Below the pieces are notes generated by a model that was not told the origin of the DNA, searched no databases, and saw nothing but the letters and a program-made list of their open reading frames with translations. Both the position numbers and the translations under genes were made by a program. Shown here piece by piece: positions 34,427 through 39,978 of a stretch of DNA of 39,978 bases. The stretch spans positions 1-39,978 of the forward strand of contig NZ_JABXKQ010000161.1 in assembly GCF_017114945.1 (NCBI RefSeq), in the 5' to 3' direction. Positions within the stretch are counted from its first letter, which is position 1. Each line of letters begins with the position of its first letter. The stretch comes from Nostoc sp. JL34 (GTDB lineage Bacteria > Cyanobacteriota > Cyanobacteriia > Cyanobacteriales > Nostocaceae).

Positions 34427-34542
34427 GGCGATTTAAATCGCGGCTATACAGACAAAACCCACCTCCGTGGGTTTAAAACCCTTGATTTTGTATTAGTCCA
34501 CGGAGGTGGACTTTGCTTGTGTAGTCGCGACTTCCAGTCGCC
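34427..34542. repeat. Long imperfect palindromic element (116 bp)
   Basis: The left arm (from gcgatttaaatcgcg to cacctccgtgg, about 34428-34470) is nearly the reverse complement of the right arm (from ccacggaggtgg to the end, about 34499-34542). Folded, it is a long hairpin with a loop of about 30 bases. It lies at the convergent end of pepP and the histidine kinase gene. It is a known style of dispersed palindrome in Nostoc-type genomes, and possibly a MITE. Confidence 0.75.
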
Positions 34543-34550
34543 CAATACTT

Positions 34551-35741
34551 TTAAAACTCAACTTCTAAGGGAAAAATGACGGTGAAAGTAGAACCAACGC
34601 CTAACTGCGAGGCTAGGTTAATTTGGCCTTGCAGTAGTTTTACCAACCGCGAGACGATCGCTAACCCCAACCCAGTGCTGTCAGGGAGATAGGGACGATC
34701 GCTAGCACTTACACGAAAATAGGGTTCAAATATCTGGTCTTGGTTTTCTGAGGCAATACCAATTCCAGTATCAGAAACTGCGATCGCCCATCTCTGATTC
34801 TCCAACACCTGACACATGATAATAACAGTCCCCGACTCTGTATAACGAATCGCATTACTAATAAGATTTGTGAAAATCTGTTGCAATTGAAAAGAATCTG
34901 TAATTAATTTTTCAGGAGCGCGATCGCAATCCACTACGATTTGTAAATTTTTTCCCGCAGCTAAAGGTTCCAACATTTCACATACATTATCGATTAATTC
35001 ACGCACATCGGTGGGTGCTAATTGGAGTTTTATCTGCCCCGCGTCATAGCGCGAAAGTTCTAGTACATCATTGATCAAATGGAGTAACTGTCTCCCATTC
35101 CGTAGTACCCGCTCAATATGTTCTAAATTTGTATAATTATCTTTGATCTCAGTCTTTCGTCGTTGTTGGCGTAAAAATAGATCCGAGTAGCCAATAATAG
35201 AAGTTAGAGGATGTTTCAATTCGTGGGCTAGTTGAGAAAGATACTCTTGATTGGCGCTAATTAACCGCGTCAGTTCCTCATTATGGAGCGTTAGTGATGC
35301 TTGTAACTGCCGTAATTCCCGCAAGCGTTCCTCAACATAACTCTTGAAACATCGAGCGATCGCTTCATCTACAATCGCATCAATTAAACGCATGGAACGA
35401 ATTATCTCTGACGGGATTCCCTTCAATAAATCTGGTTGTATAGTATCAAATATTACTGTTCGCAGCAGATGATATTCTCTGGCAATTTCTGCTGAATCAA
35501 AGCCTTGTTCGGCTCGAATAGCTCCATGCTGAAAACTGGCAGTAACTATTGACTGAATATCATTATCCTGAGATTTTGAAAGCACTGTCACCATAGCTTT
35601 CAAGACATCGGGGATATGATCTTTGATCGCTGTGTAAGATAAGTCACCAGCACTTTCAATCCGTCTATCCTCGCGAACTGCTAAAATCCATTTATCAAGG
35701 ATGGTATCCGTTTTTTCAGCCAGTAGTTGACTAAAATCCAT
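34551..35741 (-). CDS. Sensor histidine kinase with RsbRD-like N-terminal domain
   Basis: 396 residues from ATG 35741; a TTG 11 codons earlier is possible. Residues 1-140 are helical (LAEKTDTILDKWILAV, AREYHLLRTVIFDTI), resembling the RsbT co-antagonist RsbRD N-terminal domain. A coiled coil (about 135-170) leads to the dimerisation domain with phosphoacceptor His at 173 in HELKHPLTS. The ATPase domain has N (LISNAIRY), DTGIGIA and TGLGLAI. No membrane segment, so it is a soluble kinase. No response regulator lies beside it, so it is an orphan. It diverges from the riboswitch operon. Confidence 0.9.
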   Translation of the reverse strand: MDFSQLLAEKTDTILDKWILAVREDRRIESAGDLSYTAIKDHIPDVLKAMVTVLSKSQDNDIQSIVTASFQHGAIRAEQGFDSAEIAREYHLLRTVIFDTIQPDLLKGIPSEIIRSMRLIDAIVDEAIARCFKSYVEERLRELRQLQASLTLHNEELTRLISANQEYLSQLAHELKHPLTSIIGYSDLFLRQQRRKTEIKDNYTNLEHIERVLRNGRQLLHLINDVLELSRYDAGQIKLQLAPTDVRELIDNVCEMLEPLAAGKNLQIVVDCDRAPEKLITDSFQLQQIFTNLISNAIRYTESGTVIIMCQVLENQRWAIAVSDTGIGIASENQDQIFEPYFRVSASDRPYLPDSTGLGLAIVSRLVKLLQGQINLASQLGVGSTFTVIFPLEVEF

Positions 35742-36149
35742 TATGTTAAATTCAGCTAGGAGATAGATGAGCAAACTTCCACATGCAAATAGTTTAGCGA
35801 GTGGAGTGAGGTTTTACCAAAATTAGTGACATGTTCCACCTACCAAAAGAAATAGATTTTACACATTCTTTCGTTGATGAGATTAACCATCCGTAGACAC
35901 AAGTCATTAAGTCTAATATGTATCCTCAGCCTGGTAAATAGTAGTCTAGCAGGTAACAGCATTTGTGCTTGACTTAATTAAAGCGTTTAGCTGTCTGTGT
36001 AAGCTTTTCACTGACAACACAACCAAAATTATAAATTTTATTGATTACCGAAAAGCTAAGTAAGTAATTTAGGGGAGTAACAAAATAAACAATAATTATC
36101 CTAATATAGATACCTTTACTGAAGTAGTATGTTATATTGTGTATATCAA

Positions 36150-36158
36150 TGTTATAAT
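36150..36158 (+). promoter_or_regulatory. Likely extended -10 promoter for the ABC operon
   Basis: tgttataat fits the extended -10 TGnTATAAT. No good -35 is seen. Transcription would begin near 36165, about 20 bases before the riboswitch. Confidence 0.5.
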
Positions 36159-36185
36159 GTGCATAATTTAGTATTTATTTAAGAG

Positions 36186-36390
36186 TAAGTCAGCCTAATC
36201 CAACGCATCACAGTGCGTGAAGTTGGAGCGGAGGAACCAAATTGTGGGGCGTATCTCAGAGGAAGTGAGGAGTTAGAAGTTACTTTATTAAATATTTAAC
36301 TCATACATAACTCACAACTTTCTTCAGAAGGGCATCTCTCAGCCCTAGCCCGTCAGCTAACTTCGTAGGCATTGAGAGGAGACTGAAGAG
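36186..36390 (+). promoter_or_regulatory. Cyclic di-AMP riboswitch (ydaO/yuaA), copy 1
   Basis: In order it shows gcctaatc, a stem ccaac/gttgg, cggaggaaccaa (36229-36240), ggggcgtatc, a variable arm, a stem ctctca (36336) with tgagag (36373), and agcccgtcagctaac (36347-36361) followed by ttcgtaggca. This order and these blocks are those of the ydaO/yuaA motif (RF00379) as I know it; it binds c-di-AMP and usually turns genes off. It lies in the 5' leader of the ABC operon; the start codon of the permease is at 36484. A gaggtcat ribosome site is near 36472. I cannot see a clear terminator, so the expression platform is uncertain. Copy 2 at 39776 supports it by covariation. Confidence 0.85.
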
Positions 36391-36483
36391 ACGGCATTAT
36401 TCTAATGTTCCGATCTCATCAGTGTCCAAGGCTGGTACTGCTCAAATTTTTTGTACCTGCACTTAAATCTGTTGAGGTCATAA

Positions 36484-37335
36484 ATGATATTTCAACTAAA
36501 TTTAGCAGCGATCGCAGCGATCGCTGGACAAGCCGCTTGGAAAAAGGCAAAACCTGTAATCCTTAGAGATGTTTTCTTTCTACCTGTATTAGGCTTCTTG
36601 GGAATAATAGTGCTGTGGTGGATTGTTGCACTTGCCAACCATGAATTGATGCCCACCCCAGCAGAAGCGCTAATCGCTAATCTAGACTACATCTTAAATC
36701 CTTTCTACCAGCGAGGCCCAGGCAACTTGGGAATTGGTTGGTTGTTAATAGCAAGTCTGCGTCGGGTATTACTAGGCTTTTTGTTAGGTGCGGTAGTAGC
36801 GATTCCTCTGGGGTTTCTAATTGGCATGTCCAGACCGGCAATGCTAGCACTCAATCCACTCATTCAAATTTTTAAACCCGTATCGCCTCTAGCTTGGTTA
36901 CCCATCGCCTTAGCAATTTTCAACTTAGCAGAACCTTCCGCCATTTTTGTTATCTTTATTACTTCCTTATGGCCAACAATTATTAATACCGCTTTAGGAG
37001 TTTCTAGCGTTCCTCAAGATTATTTAGATGTGGCACGAGTGCTAGAAATGCCGCGTTGGCGACGGATTACAAAAATAATTTGGCCTGCAAGTTTGCCGTA
37101 TATTTTTACAGGTTTACGAATTAGTTTAGGGATAGCTTGGCTAGTAATTGTTGCCGTAGAAATGCTTACAGGCGGTATTGGTATCGGCTTTTTTGTCTGG
37201 GATGAATGGAGCCGCTTAAACCTAAGTTCAGTCTTTTTAGCTGTGTTCATAATTGGCTTAACTGGGTTAGTCCTAGATTACGCCGTGGGCAAAATCCAAG
37301 AATTAGTAACTCGCCGCCCTACAGCTTCTAACTAA
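36484..37335 (+). CDS. ABC transporter permease (NrtB/CmpB/SsuC type)
   Basis: 283 residues with about six membrane helices starting near residue 33. The BPD transport domain has GFLLGAVVAIPLGFLIG and the conserved EAA loop near 178-200 (DYLDVARVLEMPRWRRITKIIWPASLPYIFTG). Family: permeases for nitrate, bicarbonate, sulfonate and taurine. The start ATG has gaggt eight bases upstream. First gene of the operon, directly after the riboswitch. The substrate cannot be told from the permease; see the binding protein. Confidence 0.9.
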   Translation: MIFQLNLAAIAAIAGQAAWKKAKPVILRDVFFLPVLGFLGIIVLWWIVALANHELMPTPAEALIANLDYILNPFYQRGPGNLGIGWLLIASLRRVLLGFLLGAVVAIPLGFLIGMSRPAMLALNPLIQIFKPVSPLAWLPIALAIFNLAEPSAIFVIFITSLWPTIINTALGVSSVPQDYLDVARVLEMPRWRRITKIIWPASLPYIFTGLRISLGIAWLVIVAVEMLTGGIGIGFFVWDEWSRLNLSSVFLAVFIIGLTGLVLDYAVGKIQELVTRRPTASN

Positions 37336-37421
37336 TTAAACTTTTTTCCGCCAAGACACCAATAGACTCATTAACTCTGCGTCTGGAGAATGAGCAATTA
37401 ATCACCAATGGAGCTACAAAA

Positions 37422-38864
37422 ATGGGTGATCATAACTGGACTCGACGAGATTTTATCAAAGGAATCGGAGCAACTACAACGGGAATAGCGTTATCTTCCT
37501 GTGCGATTTCAGGAGATAGATCCGCCAAAGGACTAACTGAAGAAGCCTTAGCTGTGCAACCAGTAGTTAGATCCCAAGACCTAGAAAAATCTGATCTCAC
37601 CATTGGTTACGTTCCCGTTAATGATTGTGCGCCATTTGCGATCGCCTGGAAAAAAGGCTTCTTCCGCAAATATGGTTTGAATGTCACACTTAACCGCGAA
37701 GCCAGTTGGGCTACTTCCCGTGATGGTTTAATATTTGGTCGCCTGGATGCTTCACCTGTAGTCTCCGGTGCCGTCACCAACGCCAGAATTGGTGCCGAAG
37801 GCGCACGCCACGCCCCCTTGTGTGCAGCTATGACCATTCACCGCCACGGTAACGCCATGACCATGAATAAAGCCATGTGGGATTTTGGGCTGCGTCCGTG
37901 GTACGAGTATCAAGAACAATATGGTGATGGCGCGCTAGAAGCCTTTGGGCGCGATTTTCGAGGCTACTTTGACAAACAGCCGCCAGAAGGCAAAGTTTGG
38001 GCGGTAGTGCTGAGTTCCGCCATTTACGAATACTTTGTCCGCTACGTATCCGCCGCCGCTGGTGTTGATCCCCTCAAGGAGTTTCGGATCATCATCGTTC
38101 CGCCCCCCCAAATGGTAACAAACGTGCGGATTGGTGCCATGCAAGCTTACATGGTTGCAGAACCCTGGAATACACGAGCGATAACAGGTAATGAAAATAT
38201 CGGCTTTACCTTCGCACAAGGTAAAGAAGTCTGGCTGGGACACCCTGATCGTTTGTTAGGGGTGATGGAATCTTTCATTGACAAATATCCCAAAACCTAT
38301 CGTTCTCTCGTCAAAGCGATGATTGAAGCTTGCCAGTATTGCAGCAAAGTAGAAAACCGTCAAGAAGTAGCCGAACTGCTTACAGAACGTTCCTTTACAG
38401 GTGCTAGACCCAAAAAGAAAGATGCCCCAATCGCGAAATTTACAAGTCCCGGAATTCTCGGCAACTATAACTATGGCGGCTTTGACGGCAAAGACCGCAC
38501 CATCAAAGCCGCTGACACTACGATTTTCTTCGATATTCCTGACAACCTTTCCAAACAGCCAGGAGAACACTCAACATTTTTATGGAGATCCAGAAGTCTC
38601 TGGTTGATGACACAAGCAGCCCGGTGGGGACAAATTCATAAATTCCCCAAAAATGCCGAGAAAATAGCTGCACAAGGATGGAGAACAGATTTATATCGGG
38701 AGATAGCATCGGAAATGGGCATCAAATGTCCCAAGGATGATTACAAAGTCGAACCACCAGAAGTATTTATAGATAAGAAAGGCTTCGACCCCAGCGATCC
38801 TGTGGGTTATTTAAATAGTTTTGCCATCAGGGCTAACGCTCCCACTCGCTTTTTCATGTCTTAA
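37422..38864 (+). CDS. ABC transporter substrate-binding protein (NrtA/CmpA family)
   Basis: 480 residues. The N-terminus TRRDFIKG at 7-14 is a Tat motif, with lipobox LSSC ending at C27, so it is likely a Tat-exported lipoprotein on the periplasmic face. The mature part has family signatures: TIGYVPVNDCAPF near 60, RLDASPVVSGA, HAPLCAAMTI near 129, GNAMTMNKAMWDFGLRP and MVAEPWNTRAI. It is longer than CmpA (about 450). NrtA binds nitrate and CmpA bicarbonate; which, or neither, applies here is not decided by the sequence. It follows the permease by 86 bp and precedes the ATPase by 47 bp. No nrtC-type fused ATPase is present in the window. Confidence 0.88.
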   Translation: MGDHNWTRRDFIKGIGATTTGIALSSCAISGDRSAKGLTEEALAVQPVVRSQDLEKSDLTIGYVPVNDCAPFAIAWKKGFFRKYGLNVTLNREASWATSRDGLIFGRLDASPVVSGAVTNARIGAEGARHAPLCAAMTIHRHGNAMTMNKAMWDFGLRPWYEYQEQYGDGALEAFGRDFRGYFDKQPPEGKVWAVVLSSAIYEYFVRYVSAAAGVDPLKEFRIIIVPPPQMVTNVRIGAMQAYMVAEPWNTRAITGNENIGFTFAQGKEVWLGHPDRLLGVMESFIDKYPKTYRSLVKAMIEACQYCSKVENRQEVAELLTERSFTGARPKKKDAPIAKFTSPGILGNYNYGGFDGKDRTIKAADTTIFFDIPDNLSKQPGEHSTFLWRSRSLWLMTQAARWGQIHKFPKNAEKIAAQGWRTDLYREIASEMGIKCPKDDYKVEPPEVFIDKKGFDPSDPVGYLNSFAIRANAPTRFFMS

Positions 38865-38911
38865 ATTCCAAGTTCAAATATTGATTGACAAAATTATTTG
38901 CGGAGCCTTTG

Positions 38912-39751
38912 ATGATGGAATATACCTCATTACCTATTAATACTCAGACCGAAGTTCTGCCCCGCCCTGGATTTTTAGAAATTGAAAATTTAGTCAAGTC
39001 TTATCCGACACCTGATAAAGAGAATTTTGTTGTTTTAGATGGGGTTAATCTAACGATTGGTGAAGATGAATATATTTCTGTAATTGGTCACTCAGGTTGT
39101 GGAAAATCAACTCTACTAAAGATAGTAGCTGGTTTAGAAAAAGCAACTTCCGGCTCAGTCAGGCTAGATGGACAAGAAATTCGCCAGCCGGGAGCCGAAA
39201 GGATGATGGTATTTCAGAACTATTCGCTGTTACCTTGGTTAACAGTGCGAGAAAATATCCGTTTAGCCGTAGATGAAGTGTTAAAAAATGCTAATCGGGC
39301 CGAGAAAATTAGCATTGTAAATCAACACTTGGCAATGGTAAACTTGACGGCGGCGGCTGACAAATATCCCGATGAAATTTCTGGAGGTATGAAACAAAGA
39401 GTAGGTATTGCCAGAGCCTTAGCAATTCGTCCCAAAATGTTGCTGATGGATGAACCTTTTGGGGCACTAGATGCACTAACTCGTGGCAAATTGCAGCGCC
39501 AGGTATTGGATATTTGGGAAAATAATCGTCAAGCAGTGATGATGATTACCCACGATGTAGACGAAGCAATTTATATGTCCGATCGCATCGTCTTGATGAC
39601 CAATGGCCCAGCTGCTAGTATTGGGGAAATTTTAGAAGTTCCTTTTGAGCATCCACGCGATCGCGCCGCCATGCGAAACTCAAAAGAATATTTTGAACTC
39701 CGCAACCACGCCCTGAATTTCCTCGATCGATATTTTGCTCAAGACGAATAA
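38912..39751 (+). CDS. ABC transporter ATPase (NrtD/CmpD/SsuB type)
   Basis: 279 residues from ATG 38912 (cggag six bases upstream); the TTG at 38885 is not favoured. Walker A GHSGCGKST, Q-loop FQNYSLLPWLTV, signature ISGGMKQR, Walker B LLMDEPFGALD and switch MITHDVDEA. All ATPase residues are present. It powers the importer with the permease and binding protein. A single ATPase fits a homodimer. The operon ends here, followed by the second riboswitch. Confidence 0.92.
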   Translation: MMEYTSLPINTQTEVLPRPGFLEIENLVKSYPTPDKENFVVLDGVNLTIGEDEYISVIGHSGCGKSTLLKIVAGLEKATSGSVRLDGQEIRQPGAERMMVFQNYSLLPWLTVRENIRLAVDEVLKNANRAEKISIVNQHLAMVNLTAAADKYPDEISGGMKQRVGIARALAIRPKMLLMDEPFGALDALTRGKLQRQVLDIWENNRQAVMMITHDVDEAIYMSDRIVLMTNGPAASIGEILEVPFEHPRDRAAMRNSKEYFELRNHALNFLDRYFAQDE

Positions 39752-39775
39752 ATTAGATTATCATTTTTTTAGTGG

Positions 39776-39978
39776 GTAGCCTAATTCAAATTCATGAAAG
39801 CTGGATTTGGAACGGAGGAACCAATGTTTGGGGCTAATCTTGCAGAGAGCGGCAATTTAAGAGTAAAAAGTTTTAACTCAGCACGGGCTATACGCCCCGC
39901 TTACGCTAACAGCACTCCTAAGAGAGAGACACCTTCCAGTCTTAGCCCGTCAGCTAACTCCGTAGGCAATGGAAGGAA
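39776..39978 (+). promoter_or_regulatory. Cyclic di-AMP riboswitch (ydaO/yuaA), copy 2, runs to the window end
   Basis: Same blocks as copy 1: gcctaatt, stem caaatt/gatttg, cggaggaaccaa (39813-39824), ggggctaatc, variable arm, ccttcca (39932-39938) with tggaagg (39970-39976), and agcccgtcagctaac (39944-39958) then ccgtaggca. It starts 25 bases after the ATPase stop and should control the next gene, which is outside. The variable arm carries a dispersed repeat at 39881-39915. Confidence 0.85.
39881..39915 (+). repeat. Dispersed repeat inside riboswitch copy 2
   Basis: gcacgggcta ... cgctaacagcac, like 2868-2902 near the first kinase. It sits in the variable arm of the riboswitch, where an insert can be tolerated. 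Identity is partial. Confidence 0.5.

Noticed and set aside
36421..36480. Terminator within the riboswitch leader
   Set aside because: ggtac / gtacc around a T-rich loop could pair but is too weak to call an expression platform.

Overview
The window comes from a filamentous, Nostoc-like cyanobacterium. The evidence is the dense scatter of the HIP1 octamer gcgatcgc, short heptamer tandem repeats of the kind known from heterocystous cyanobacteria, a magnesium chelatase subunit ChlD, a thylakoid-type FtsH, a cyanobacterial SigF, an NrtA/CmpA-type transporter and Uma2, DUF3285 and FG-GAP proteins. No phage, transposase, CRISPR or rRNA gene was seen. Most genes are chromosomal housekeeping genes mixed with accessory ones.

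Layout. 1-969: the 3' part of a HEAT-repeat gene with almost identical 105-bp units. 1264-2778 (-): a PaaK-like adenylate-forming enzyme. 2993-11298: four Ser/Thr kinases in two tandem paralogous pairs. The first pair has a zinc-ribbon start, one membrane segment and a shared C-terminal domain. The second pair is soluble and PknB-like with another shared C-terminal domain. 11410-13094: tRNA-Asp and gltX. 13318-16082: a small exported protein and ftsH. 16249-18828 (-): three nuclease-type genes in a row, namely an RNase III with an N-terminal Swt1/HEPN-like domain, a PD-(D/E)XK-like gene broken by two stop codons, and a Uma2 protein. 18947-21840: chlD converging on sigF. 22473-22601: a small MITE-like element. 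22808-23821 (-): a family 2 glycosyltransferase. 24516-25244: a Bax inhibitor-1 family membrane protein.

25375-30440 holds a decayed second copy of prfB, then intact prfB with its programmed +1 frameshift, a DUF3285 small membrane protein, ybeY, dgkA, trpG/pabA and an exported metallo-beta-lactamase-fold protein. All are on the + strand and probably partly co-transcribed. 30518-34387: an FG-GAP protein, a Nudix hydrolase and a proline aminopeptidase. 34551-35741 (-): a sensor histidine kinase with an RsbRD-like N-terminus.

36186-39978 is the most interesting part. A riboswitch that I read as the cyclic di-AMP (ydaO/yuaA) class precedes a three-gene ABC importer of the nitrate/bicarbonate/taurine type (permease, Tat/lipobox binding protein, ATPase). 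A second copy of the same riboswitch follows the operon at the window end and should control the next gene outside. The two copies share the conserved blocks, and their stems differ by compensating changes.

The other leading observations are the HEPN-RNase III fusion with an Asn at a usual metal-ligand position, the twice-interrupted nuclease gene, the decayed prfB copy that still carries its frameshift site, and several dispersed repeats (heptamers, palindromes, the MITE).
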